Shown here piece after piece: positions 34,120 through 46,095 of a stretch of 64,000 bases of DNA. How positions within the stretch are numbered: position 1 is the stretch's first letter; every line of letters begins with the position of its first letter. This DNA comes from Avena insularis (taxonomy: Eukaryota; Streptophyta; Magnoliopsida; Poales; Poaceae). The stretch covers positions 466,582,740 through 466,646,739 of the forward strand of contig CM042686.1 in NCBI GenBank assembly GCA_023614405.1, given 5' to 3'. The notes beneath the pieces were generated by a model. The model saw nothing but the letters and a program-made list of their open reading frames with translations, made no database searches and was not told where the DNA came from. Made by a program: the position numbers and the translations under genes.

Positions 34120-34997
34120 ACTACGGTGACCCATCATACTACTTCATGCTGTAGTATGCAAGTCATTGACATAACACTCAGGGAACATTGTTCTACAAAT
34201 ATTACATCTCTTAGAGTGGTATAATAGAAACATTGCGGGTCCACAATACATACAAACTTAGTATTACAATACCAAAAGAGCGAATAATATTCTTAGTCTT
34301 ACAACCAACAGACAACTTACTTAATGATGTTCCAGCATAAGAATGAAAGATCCAAAGTAATTAACATGGCGAGAGCTCAACAACTTTATTCTATAAAGTT
34401 AGTTCTGCTCGACTCAACCTAGGAACTGTTTCCTACTATAATAACTATTTGGACTCATGGTCTTCTACTCCGTAGCGTATCTCATAGTCCACCCCTTCAA
34501 CTCCACTGAAGAGATCTTATTCTTCATAGAAGACGTCGTCTTGGCACTCTGTTGCATACATTAGAGTATCCTCCTGGTCTTCAGAGTCTAAGTAGGGTAT
34601 CAAAGGAAAGAGTGAGTAACAACGTTACCCAACAAGTTATATGCAAGGTGGGAAGTTTGATGCAATAGCTACCACCTCAGACTATATGTCTTAGGATTCA
34701 TGTAGTTTTTGTAATCATTTCTTCAAAATATTGCTTTTATAATAAAAACTATGCCCATTAGTCTTCATAGGTAGACCAGAACTTCATGGAGTTCCTTTCC
34801 TACCACGTTGGTAGCTCCTTCACGGAACATGGAGTAACATGTCACAATTCTTACACTCTATAGAGGTATGTTGCTTTACCCATGAGAGATATTTAACCAT
34901 GTTGCATAAGAGGGCGTACTTTCCCGTCCACACATCCTTTGGTGTGGGACCCAGTATAAGAACCCAAGCCAATCACTGCCCTTCTCCACGACCCCAC

Positions 34998-35002
34998 ATG
35001 CC
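34998..35002. other. Target duplication of Gypsy-2, left (ATGCC; right copy ATGTC at 50849)
   Basis: The two copies differ by one base. The uninterrupted LTR consensus (complement of 38885) supports ATGTC as the original target inside the older minus-strand LTR. Confidence 0.7.
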
Positions 35003-38000
35003 TGTAACATCCCAGCATTAGGATCCAACGAAGGGTAGAAATAGGAATATAAGTTTGTGCATGCATGCATCTGTAAAATCTGGATAAATTTTTCGCCAAA
35101 CAAAACACTAAAGGGATCAGAGTTTCTTTCACTAACTGGAGGTAGGAATAGCTCTTTCTAGTGATTGCTATGAATTTTGACATGATCTTTAGGCAATATT
35201 AAGAAATTGGGGGAGTTATTTGGAATTTAAATTTGAAATTTCAAATCAATTTGAAATTATTTAAATATTAGAAGTTATTAATATTGAAGGGTTTTCCAAA
35301 AGAAAACCTTATTAACATTGTTTGATTTTAAGAAAGGAATAGTAATCAACAATAAGATTTAATAACAAGAAAAAAGAATTAAATAAGAAATAATGCATGT
35401 TTCTCTATTTTTGATAATGAGGTCACAAATGATGACAAATACATCAAAGGTATAAGTTTACACAGAACAGAAATTTAACTTTATTAAACTTGTAATAACA
35501 TCTTTACAAGATCCTTTACAAAAGAATTACAAAGAAGGTTACAAGTAGAACCTATACTAACTATATATCCTACGCTAATCTTGGAAGTCCAGATCTTGTT
35601 CCTACAAGTAAGAAAAACAACTAGAAAGGAATATTAGGGATTAGTAAGGTAATTTTACTCTTAGTGTTGTATAGTGAAGTGCACTATTCCTAGTACATCA
35701 TTGAGTAAATAAAAGGGTAAGTTTCACCAATAGTGAAGTATCTGTTCTTCTCAGTTAATAACAAAAGTTACAGTAAAAGTCAAGTGGATAAACAAATAGG
35801 TTTCACCAGGATGACAATTAGTAAACAGGTAAGACTAACAACCTAGTTACTTGAGCTGATCCACATGCACAGCACACACACACAAAGCTTAATTGACTGA
35901 CTGCATGGGGTGTGCTGTCAAGCTACCAGTAGCAGTACAAGGTACCACACAAAGCACCAGTCGAAGGGGAAATACAGAAGTTTAGCTCTTCTTCTCAGTC
36001 ACACACACACAACAATAGAACTTGCTAAAACCATAGTCCATTTCTCCACCAAATTAACCACATCAACCATCAAATCTCTACCTGATGGTAACATAAGGAG
36101 GGAGTGGAGCAGGTGGAAAGAGAGATCAAGCAGCAAGTTACAGGAGCAGCACTAGGTGGTGCAGAGCAAGATCAAGTAGCAAGCTACATCACAACATCAT
36201 CAATCAACAAGCAATCTGGTGAGTTCAAATCACATCACCACATGATTAGATCATCATAGAATCATATGAGCATATAATTTTTACTTAAACTTCTCAGAAA
36301 AACACCCAAGTGGGGTGTAGATTCATCCCAGAAGCATTTAAATGAAAGCCAATGATAAACCCTTACAAACAAATCCAAGATCTCAGCCTTTGCATCATAG
36401 ATCTTTGATATATATTAAATTCTCCACATTTATAAATAAACAACAGTCTTAGACCTAGATTCAGGGCACATCTCCTATGGAGTAGCACCTCTGTAATCTC
36501 AGGGTCTTAAGGATCAATATTTGACAGTGAGGAGATCAATCATTTCTTAAAAGGATTCAAGAATGCATCAGAGCATATATTTGAGAAACAGCTAGAAACA
36601 CCTTAGTACTTCCTAGTCATGCCTCAGACCAACATCATAGGCTAATAGACTATAGCAGATTAGGATAATAAAGCAAGCAGAAGCTTTTGAGTCACTTAAC
36701 CAGCCAAACTTGAAGACAGGAAGAATTAGGCAATAGAAGTACAGGCATTTGTGTACCATTCTAAAGAAGGTGTCACAAATGTCACATCTAAAACCAAGCC
36801 AATGTTTTACTGATATTTGATCAGTTAACTTACGGAAAGATAACTAATCATTTTCCTGAAACAAAGATTCAGGAATCATAATCATGGTTCCATTTCTATA
36901 ATTAGGGAAGCATAGGAGTACCATTTTCACTCCAATGTAAGAGATCAACATAAATCAGTGTATAAAGATCAACTGTGGATTACTGACAGAACCACTGTCA
37001 GAACAAGGCTCATGAAACCACAGTGAAATTCACATCACTAGCATAAGGGGGTAAACATCCAGGACAATATAACCACTACAATCAGTCCTAATAGAATTAT
37101 CATGCTCAGGCCAGAGGGATGAACCCTAAACGAATCATAAAATCAATTAGGGATTTACCACTAGAGGCACATAGAGGGTATTGAGCAAGGTAGAGTGGAG
37201 CACAGAAGAGGAGTAGCCAATCTTACTCAAGGGCCTCGCAAAAAGAACGAAAGAGGAAGCGAGGGTTGTGGGTGGCGAAGGAGCAGAACGCAGGGGAGAA
37301 CCCCGAAGGGCGCTGCAACCCGCACCAACTGCGTGATTAGATCCACCGGAGAAGAGCGGCAAACGCAGTAAAGAACCGGCACACTAGCACCGATGCTCCA
37401 GGACGGCAAACCCTAACCCTAGCCGAGGGCAGAGGTTAGCACGGCCAGAAGAAAGCACCAACCGCGGATCTGCTTGGACAAGATGAAGCAGCATCATCGA
37501 CTAAGTCACCATGCACCGTGGCGGCGGCAACAGCGGCCGGACTCGGCCGGAATCGTGCACGGTGGTGGCGGCAGACGGAGGAGATGGTCGTGTGCGCGAG
37601 AGAGTGAGAGAGGGGAGACGAGTGTGTGTGCGAAGGGGGTACTGGGCCTGTGGGCAGCCCAGTACCACTCGGGTGAGTGTAACCAGGCCAGGTGGGCCGG
37701 GTTAAGTTGGGCCGGGCCAGCCCAGTGGGCCAGGCCCATATCTTAATAGGATTATTTAAAAAGAAAGTAATTACAAATATACCACTAAGATAAAAATAAC
37801 TCTAGATAAATAAATAAAAATCCGAAAAATACAAATAATATATCTATAAATTCACAAAACTATTTTCTATTGAATAAAAATAATTAATAGAATTTTTGGC
37901 AATTAAAATTAGGGTTAATAATAATAGGATACTAATTACTTTTGAATTTTTACAAAAATATGGGAAACACCTAAAATTGAATAAAATTCACTTTTAAGAT

Positions 38001-39761
38001 CCTAAATGAATATACTATTGTAGAAATATACTAATTTTTATTTTTGCAAAGTGAATTTGGTGTGATGAAAATAAATCCTATTTCCTTAAAAGAATTTCAT
38101 AAAATATTCAAAGGAAATAAATTCATAGAATGATATTGTCTTTTATCAATTAAATTAAATCATAAGCTTTTACTAAAAGGGTAAGACATGCAGGGAAGAA
38201 AATAATAAATCATTGCATGACATTACTATGCATGGCATATTGCTTCTTTAAATATTGTCCTTATCGGGCAATAATGGTTCTTTGTAGAAACCGGAGCTCA
38301 AAGTTAGGTGGAAGCATCCGACTTTACTACCTTGCAGTCACAAGGCAAGCTCATAACTTGCTCATGTCCTTTGAAGAGTCTTTATCAAAGATATTGAAAT
38401 TGTGTGTTATCATCTATCATCTGGAGAAAGAAAATGATATCTTCTCTAATAAATAAGATGTAGTATCATCCTAAGTGATGATAAAGATCAGCAATGGAAC
38501 TTAGGGATTCCAATTGCGTAAGTCACATAGGTTTAACAACCCATGACATCAGTGATTCTAGCGCCATATAATACGCGTTAACCATGAGATTTGGAAAAGG
38601 ACAGAGAAGTCAGCTATATCTTCTTCCTTTCATATGGAGGCAAGATGGCCTTATCGTGACGTTGGGATTCCTGGTATGGATCCAACATATGGGTGGGCAC
38701 CCTTAGGCCCCACGATTTTGGTGTCTAGATTATTTATGAGTGGCTGCCGGAGGTATAGTCGGGCCTTTTATGGGGCTTACCAGGGCATCACCACTTCATA
38801 TAGTCTTTGGGAACTCACCAGGGTTATAGCTTGCCCTAGTTGGAGGCTTAGCAGAGGTGTAGTCAGCCCTGGAGGATCGTGCAGACATATGGGGTCGCTG
38901 AGAGGACAGTGATTGGCTTGGATCACCTACTTGGCCCCACATCATGGAATTGTGGACGGGAAAGTACGCCCGGTTGTGCAACAAGGAGTTGGTCTCTCAT
39001 GGGTAAAGCAACGCACCTCTACAGAATGTAAGAATTGTGACATGTTACTCCCTGTTCCGGGAAGGATCTACGAACGCGGCAGGAAAGGAACTCCATGAAG
39101 TTCTGGTCAACCTGTGAAGGCTGATGGACATAGTTTTTGATAATTAAAATCAATCTTTGAAGAAATGTTTACGAAAAATGCATAGTACCAAGGACGTATT
39201 GTCCGAGGTGGTAGATAGAGCATCAAACTTCCCACATTGCATACAATGAACTTGTTGGGTAACGCTGTTACTCATTCTTTCCTTTGAACCCCTGCTTAGA
39301 CTCTGAGAATCCAGAAGACACTTCGATGTACGTAGATGATGGACAAGAGGACGTCTGTTATGAAGAACCCGACCTCTCCAGAGGAGTTGAAGGGGTGGAC
39401 TACGAAATATGCTATGGAGTGGAGGGCAACGAGTCCGAGTAGTTGCCTTAGTTATTAGTAAACCAATTGAGCCGAGCAGCAGGAACTATATAGAATAAGT
39501 TGTTGAGCTCAGTTTGGAGTATGAGTTTAGGTTTTAATATCTTCCGCTGAAACTATTTAAGATTGGTTTGTACTTTCATAATATTTGAAGTGTGAGAACT
39601 CTCGGTTTGTAATAATAAAGTGTGTATGTTTGTAATATGGACCCGCAATGTTTCTGTTGTACCACTCTGAGGGGTGTGATATTTACGAAACGGTGTTCTG
39701 TGAGTGTCATATCAACGACTATAGTGTACTACACATGTAAGTGGTATGCTGGGTCACCGCA
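35003..39761 (+). repeat. Gypsy-2 5' LTR (4,759 bp)
   Basis: TGTAACATCCCAGC to GGGTCACCGCA. AT-rich ends surround a GC-rich core (37240-37740) dense in GGCCCA/TGGGCC. Small dinucleotide runs (CA) occur near 35875 and 36001. Frames inside (37474-37746, 38217-38456, 38634-38912) recur in the 3' LTR or shift between copies and are not genes. Confidence 0.92.
37630..37740. promoter_or_regulatory. GGCCCA/TGGGCC-rich block in the Gypsy-2 LTR
   Basis: ACTGGGCCTG, GCAGCCCAG, GGTGGGCCGGG, TTGGGCCGGGCCAGCCCAG and TGGGCCAGGCCCAT follow each other in about 100 bases. The 3' LTR copy is at 48720-48835 with several boxes mutated. It may be a promoter core; no clear TATA box was identified nearby. Confidence 0.4.
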
Positions 39762-39763
39762 GC

Positions 39764-39775
39764 TGGTATCAGAGC
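39764..39775 (+). promoter_or_regulatory. Gypsy-2 primer-binding site (initiator Met tRNA)
   Basis: TGGTATCAGAGC two bases after the LTR end. It is complementary to the 3' end of plant initiator Met tRNA. Confidence 0.9.
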
Positions 39776-39976
39776 AATTGCTTTGACCTTAGGTTGGAAA
39801 CCTAGTAAAGGGAAATAACTGTAGGAGTCTAGGAGCAACGGTAAAGAGTTCTCTAGACTATATGATGAATATTCAATTGGGAATATTTTGTTATATTTTT
39901 TAGTGCGATAATTCTTTATTATGATGCATCATTATAATTAATGGATACTAATTATATTTATATCTATACAGTTGAA

Positions 39977-41185
39977 ATGGCACCAAAGTTTCCAAAACAG
40001 ACCTTGGCAAGGAAAGAAGAGACTCTCGATATTTATCAGGGGGCTTTAACTGAACAACTTCGAGAACTTCTGAAGGTATTTGGTTGCACAACTAATATCC
40101 CAGTCAATACTATTACCTACCATGATGGGCGAATGTTAGCCAAATATCGTGTTAGCATTCAACTACCAAAGAAGCTTGGGTTATATCACAATTTACCTAT
40201 GGGAGAAGGTAGAAGTCACCTAGCAGCATATCATGTTGCTATTGTGGAGGTAATAGCCAATGTTCGGGAACATAAAGCAGAAGAGTTAGTCAGAAGCACA
40301 TATTTTGTGATTCCTCATGACTCTATAGATGAAGAACCAGAACCAGATCATCTTACTTTAGTAAGGAAGCATCCAAAACTAGCCTCTAAGTTTATGGATC
40401 TATATCGACTGATGGTTGGGTCTTTGTATAAGACACATCAGGTTATCATAGAAGATCAGGTTGATATGTTAGAGGATTTAACGAATCCTGAAAGAAGGGA
40501 GAAGTTAGCATTTAAACTAGAAAATGAAGCAGTGGTTAGGGTTAACCTAGTTTTCAAGGATATACCTATAGATCCAGCATCTTTTACACCATATCCCTAT
40601 TCACCAATACCAGCACCTCTTAGATATCCTGATGAGGGCACTAGTCATCCAGTACCACAGAGTTCTTGGGGACCTGAGGACTCAGAATTACCTATTGGGA
40701 ATTCTGAAGGCTGGAGGTACGGATCAATGGATGGATCTACCGGGAATCCAATTCCTATGGAAGATTCAGTTGGAGATATCAGACAGACTAGTCGCATGGG
40801 CGTAAGATCTTATTCCGTTGATGGAAGAGATGTCCACGTGGAAGATGTAGAGTCCGAGGAGGAAGATCCTAAATAAAGGGTGTTTGAGGATTATCCTACT
40901 CCAGATAGTGTGCATTATCCAGTCATAGCCGAGGACTATCGTACCCAGCAGAGTACTTGGGGGGCACCAGAAGGGGAATATTCTGTTGATTCCTCCAGAG
41001 TCGGGATGCAGGAGATGGATGAAGAAGAAAGTGATGAGGATGATTCGATAGATACTTCAGATGAGTGGGAAGGTATGGATACACTTCAGCTGAATGTTGT
41101 GTCAAGTACAGAGACTTCTGATACTGAATATCGTCCATCGAAAAGGCAAGTCGTTTCACAGTCAGTGTGTCGTACTTCACAATAG
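39977..41185 (+). pseudogene. Extra ORF upstream of gag, unknown function, one premature stop
   Basis: One continuous reading frame of about 400 codons between the primer site and gag, broken only by TAA at 40874-40876. I start it at ATG 39977 (MAPKFPKQ) because AAATGG is a better start context than ATG 39941. The N-terminal ~100 residues have an alpha-beta-beta-beta-alpha pattern: LTEQLRELLKVFG, then AKYRVSIQLP, YHNLPMGEGRSHLAAYHVAI. The G-E-G-R-S-x-x-x-A-A-x-x-A-I end is reminiscent of a dsRNA-binding fold, without a confident match. A helical middle follows, then a Pro/Ser/Tyr-rich and strongly acidic tail (EDVESEEEDP; EMDEEESDEDDS). It is not gag: no knuckle and no capsid motif, and the true gag lies 345 bases downstream. 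Confidence 0.6.
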
Positions 41186-41529
41186 CACGGTTGTATTCCG
41201 GATATGTATGATGAACGACGCAACTTCTGGGGAGTGTGACTTTGATTAGGAACATTTCCACAGGAGACGAGAGTTGGAGTTGGAGGACTGATGTAAATAA
41301 ATAAGCGAGATAGTACCACATGAGCTTGTAATGTCCAATGAGTAAGGGCTTGTAATCACGTTGTATAAATTATATTGCTTGTAATGTAGAAGATGTGTGT
41401 AATGCATATTTGGTTCTTATTTGGATCTTGTTTTCCATTGTGTGACTAGTTCTGTGCATGAAGTTGAGCTCAGAACACATATGCATGATGTAATTATGAA
41501 TATTCTCTTATGTTACAGGACTAGGGGGT
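41186..41529. other. Spacer between the extra ORF and gag
   Basis: AT-rich, no frame. The gag ATG at 41530 follows closely after TTACAGGACTAGGGGG. TTACAG looks like a splice acceptor, so the extra ORF could be removed as an intron-like leader from a spliced gag mRNA. Confidence 0.35.
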
Positions 41530-42714
41530 ATGGAAACGGGTGTAGAAATGGAGACTGAGCAGCAGCGCGTGGAGCGCGAAGCCAAATAAAAAGCGGATGA
41601 AGACGCCAGAATGCAAGAGAATTTACCACCACCACCAATGAGGCCATTGATGGAGCAAAACTTTATGCAGTACATGCAAATGATGCAAGAGTCCCAGAAT
41701 AAGTTCAAGGAGGGGCTAGTAGACCTTGTGGGACAGCCAAGGGCACCTCAAGGACGTCGTGTTAGTCTTTCGGATTTCCAGGATACTAGGCCTTTACCTT
41801 TCACATCCGCTCCTGAACCAATGGATGCAGAGGACTGGTTAATAGATACCAAAAGAAAGTTGAGAACTGTAGGATGCAATGAGGAAGAGAAGTTGAGGTA
41901 TGCAACGCATTTATTGACTGGACCTGCAGCGTCATGGTGGGAGAGTCAGCTAGCAATGCAACCTCCAGGAAGAGAGTACAATTGGGAGGAGTTTAAACAA
42001 AGATTCCGTGAATATCATGTTCCGGAGAGTATCATAGATTTGAAGCGTAGGGAGTTTGAAGAACTGCAACAGGGATACTCCAGTGTCATGAAGTATATTC
42101 GGGAGTTTAGTGATTTATCTCGTTATGCTACTGAAGAAGTTAGCACGGAGGCGAGTAGGAAGAAAAGGTTCATGCGTGGATTAAATCCATTTGTGAAGAT
42201 GCAGTTGAGGCTTGCCAACACTCAAACTTTTCAACAGTTGCTTGATGCAGCTATCACCTTTGAGGATGATTACAAAAATTTCCAAGAGGACCGTAGGAAG
42301 AGAGCAAAGAAGGAAACAAAGAGGATTCTGGCAAGTAAACCCAAAACTAATATGGAGTTTCAACCTAGAAACAGACCCTACAACAACAGGAGTAGCAATA
42401 ACACTGGAGGACAATTCAATCCTAGAAGGAATGTCATATGTCATAATTGCAAACTTCCGGGACATATCAGCAAGGATTGCTAGAAACCAGTGATAATTTG
42501 TTATGGATGTGGACAAAAGGGCCATATTAAGCCTGATTGCCCAAACAAACCACCTGGTGGTTGGACCGCAAAGGGTGGAGGTCAAGCCAGTGGAGGCAGA
42601 GGTGGACAGTCTAACAAAGGTGGAAGCTATGCCAAAAACAATAATGGCAAGAGGGGTAGACCTACGGGAAATCTGAATTGCGCAACCCTAGAGGAGGTGG
42701 ATAACTCAAATTAG
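41530..42714 (+). pseudogene. gag: Gypsy-2 gag
   Basis: Capsid/nucleocapsid precursor of about 394 codons in one frame, starting at ATG 41530, with in-frame stops TAA 41587 and TAG 42481. The capsid region shows ADEDARMQE, then DAEDWLIDTKRKL, KLRYATHLLTGPAASWWES, WEEFKQRFREYHVP and FMRGLNPFVKMQLR, typical of plant Ty3/Gypsy (retrotrans_gag). The C-terminus has two CCHC knuckles, CHNCKLPGHISKDC and CYGCGQKGHIKPDC, with the 42481 stop directly after the first. A Gly/Asn/Lys-rich tail ends at TAG 42712-42714. The stop positions fit C-to-T or G-to-A changes of Gln and Trp codons. Confidence 0.9.
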
Positions 42715-45700
42715 GCGGTGATAGGTATGCTCAATATTCTCACAAATCCCGGAAAAGTTTTATTTGGTACTGGTGCAACTACTTCTTTCATATCTGAAGA
42801 GTTTTGTGATAAATTCGGGATTGGAAGGGCACCATTAAAAAACCTATGACCATAGTTACCGCTAGAGGGATCGTGGTAGTTAGGCATATTAAACTAAACC
42901 AAGTCATCTCAATCTATGGTCAAACCTATTATGCGGATCTTTATGTGATCCCATTAAAAGGAATAACAGTAGTGCTGGGAATGGATTGGATGACAGACTA
43001 TGGAGCTCAGATCAATTGTGAAGAGAAAACAGTTTCCATCAGATCTCCAAGTGGAGTAAGGATAGCCTATCAGGCGGATAAACATAGTCATATCATGTTA
43101 GATCTGCAGTTGAACTCAATGAAGGAAGCCAAATTATAAGATATTCCAGTGGTGAAGGAGTTTCAAGATGTTTTTCCAGCAGAATTACCAGGAATGCCAC
43201 CTGATCGGGAGATCGAGTTCACTATTAACCTAATACCCGGTACAGCACCAATAGCTCAAGCACCATATAAGATGGGGCCCAAAGAATTAAAAGATCTTAA
43301 AGAGCAAATTGATGAATTAGCCCGGAAAGGATTCATATAGGAAAGTGTATCTCCGTGGGGAACTCCGGTGATCTTTCTGGATAAACGAGATGGTGGATAG
43401 AGAATGCGTGGGGATTACAGAAATCTCAACAATGTCACTATCAAGAACAAGTATCCTTTACCAAGAATACAAGATTTATTTGACCAAGTCAAGGGAGCAG
43501 GAGTATTCTACAAAATTGATCTAAGATCAGGATACCACCAGATAAAAATTAAACCTGAAGATGTTCCTAAAACAGAATTTGTGTCAAGATATGGACATCA
43601 TGAGTATTTAGTCGTACCTTTTGGTCTGACTAATGCACCAGAAATATTCATGAATTTGATGAACAAAATCTTCATGCTGTATTTGGACAAGTTTGTCATA
43701 GTATTCATCGATGATATTCTGATATACTCCAAAGATACAGAAGAGCATGCAAATCATTTGAGAGTAGCATTACAAATCTTAAGAGAACATAAGCTTTATG
43801 CTAAGTTCAGTAAGTGTGAATTTGGGTTGGATGAAGTAGAGTTTCTTGGTCATGTGATCAGTAAGGATGGAATTGCTTTAAATCCGTCCAAAGTTCAGTC
43901 AGTATTGGATTGGAAGGCACCAATCAATGTGAAGCAAATCCGAGGGTTTCTAGGTATGGTCGGTTATTATCGAAGATTCATAGAAGGTTTCTCCAAGATA
44001 GCTGGACCAATGACCAAATTATTAAGAAAGAATACACCTTTCATATGGGATGAGAAGTGCGAGGCAAGTTTTCAGAAGTTGAAGACCAGATTAACTACCC
44101 CACCAATCCTAGCAATTCCAGAACCTGGAAAAGATTACACAGTTTATTGTGATGCATCCAAGGAAGGATTGGGTTGTGTGCTTATGCAAGACCGTAAGGT
44201 GATTGCTTATGGATCTAGTAAATTGAAACCACATGAAGTGAACTATCCAACCCATGATTTAGAATTAGCAACAGTAGTGTTTGCTTTAAAAGGATGGAGA
44301 CATTTTCACTATGGGGAAGGATGTGAGTTATATACTGACCACAAAAGTCTCAAATATTTCTTCACTCAAAAGGAACTGAATATGAGATAGAAGCGTTTGC
44401 TAGAGTTGATTAAAGATTATGATCTAACAATCAATTACACTCCTAGAAAAGCAAATGTTGTAGCAGATGCTTTAAGTCGGAAAAGCATAGATATACAACC
44501 TTTGAATAAAGAACTGCCAAAAGAACTACAAATGGATTTGGAAAGGATGGAATTACAATTTATAAGTACAATAGTTCTTGGAGGATTAGCTACCATGCGA
44601 GTGATTGAAGAACAGAGTAGTGATCTTCAACATGAAATTTATAAACATCGAGGTGAAGATCCTTTTATTACTGAAAAAGTTTGAAGAATCTCTCAAGGTC
44701 AAACCTCAGTTTTTCACCTAGGAGATTATGGATCTTTATGGTTTCAAAACCGTCTTTGTGTACCAGATGTGATAGAGATTCGAGAAGTGATACTTTGGGA
44801 AGCTCATGAAACACCATATTCCATACATCCGGGTAGTACAAAGATGTACATGGATTTAAAAGAGTTGTTCTGGTGGAATAATATGAAGAGGGATATTGCA
44901 AAATATGTATCGGAATGCCATACTTGCCAAAGGGTTAAAGCAGAACATCAAAGTCTAGCAGGACCATTACAGCCTTTGGAAATTCCAGAATGGAAGTGGG
45001 AAGAAATAGGTATGGATTTTATCACAGGACTACCCATGACACCGAAACGGAAGGATATGATATGGGTGATTATCGATAGACTCACAAAAAGTGCTCATTT
45101 TATTCCAGTGAATCAAAAGGATAATGCTAAGAAATTAGTGGAAATTTATGTCAAAGAGATTGTGAGTAAACACAGGGTACCCAAGAAAATTGTATCCGAT
45201 AGAGGATCTGTGTTTACATCATCATTTTGGAAACAATTACACGCAGCACTGGGTTCAAAGTTGGATTTTAGCACAACTTATCATCCAAAAACGGGAGGCC
45301 AAACAGAGAGGACAAACCAAATCTTAGAAGACATGCTTAGAGTTTGTGCATTAGATTATGGAGGTTCGTCGGAAGATCATTTACCATTGGCAGAATTTTC
45401 TTACAACAATAGCCATCAGAGTAGCCTAAAGGCAGCACCTTATCAAGTATTATAGGGAAGAAGGTGTAGATCACCTATATGCTGGTATGAACCTGGTAGT
45501 AGCAAAGAATTTGCACCAGATTATATCAAGGAAAGGCAAGATATCATAGATATCATTAGAGATCGGTTGAAGATAACTTAGAGTCGACAAAAGAGTTATG
45601 CGTATCAAAGTCGTAGACCATGGCATCCAGAAGTAGGAGATATGGTATATCTCAAGGTAAGTCTGATGAAGGGAGTGAAGAGGTTCGGAGTCAAAGGAAA

Positions 45701-46061
45701 ATTAAGTCCAAGGTACATTGGACCATTCAAGATATTAAGTCAAATTAGAACAATAGCTTATGCTCTGGAGTTACCAAAGAGGTTAGCTCAGCTTCACGAT
45801 GTGTTCCATCTTTAACAACTTCAGAAATGTCTGAAAGTTCCCGATGATGCTATCACTCATCAAGAGATTGAGTTACAAGTAGACTTGACTTATGTTGAGA
45901 AACCCTATAAGATTCTAGAAGAAAACTGGAAAAGGTTAAGAAACAGGGCAATCAAGTATTGCAAGGTACAGTGGGAACATCACCCAGAACGAGAAGCTAC
46001 CTGGGAGAAGGAAGATGACTTGAGAGAAGCATATCCAGAGTTGTTCAGGTACCATCTGTAA
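42715..46061 (+). pseudogene. pol: Gypsy-2 pol: protease, RT, RNase H, integrase, chromodomain-like tail
   Basis: The protease starts in the gag frame. Its active site reads LFGTGATTSFI where D-T-G-A-T is expected, so the catalytic Asp is Gly. A one-base loss in the A-run near 42836 shifts frame; all later domains share one frame. Stops are at 43137, 43338, 43398, 44388, 44682, 45453, 45579 and 45813. RT (about 43149-44130) has the [10 protein letters not shown] active site. RNase H (44130-44470) has YCDAS, LELA and YTDHKSL. Integrase has the HHCC finger (HPGST ... CHTC), GMDFITGLP, SDRGSVFTS and the Glu in GGQTERTNQ. The C-terminus (YKILEENWKRLRNRAIKYCKV, WEHHPEREATWE) is the Tekay-type chromodomain-like end. 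The natural stop is at 46059. Confidence 0.9.
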
Positions 46062-46081
46062 ACTTCGGGACAAAGTTTAAT

Positions 46082-46095
46082 CTAAGGGGGAAGTC
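46082..46095 (+). promoter_or_regulatory. Gypsy-2 polypurine tract
   Basis: CTAAGGGGGAAGTC immediately before the 3' LTR start TGTAACATCC. Confidence 0.8.

Larger units (their letters stand above)
33896..35002 (-). mobile_element. Minus-strand Gypsy-2-family fragment, part 1 (leader, primer site, LTR end)
   Basis: The reverse complement matches Gypsy-2 around 38880-39930. 33896-34122 is the start of the interior, including the primer site. From 34123 rightward is LTR, read from its 3' end inward. It is interrupted at 35003 by the plus-strand Gypsy-2 and resumes at 50854. Divergence from Gypsy-2 is clear, so it is an older copy. Its left side is bounded by the second CACTA element. Confidence 0.85.

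Noticed and set aside
37474..37746. 90-codon frame in the Gypsy-2 5' LTR, with a similar one at 48562-48834
   Set aside because: LTR duplicates of the same GC-rich promoter block; similarity reflects LTR identity, not a gene.
38217..39098. Short frames repeated at 49304-50186
   Set aside because: Both sets are the two LTR copies of one element; no known domain and no start context.
39764..39775. Possible tRNA-Met gene fragment
   Set aside because: Only the 12-base primer-binding match is present, right after an LTR; no tRNA body. Same for 57153.
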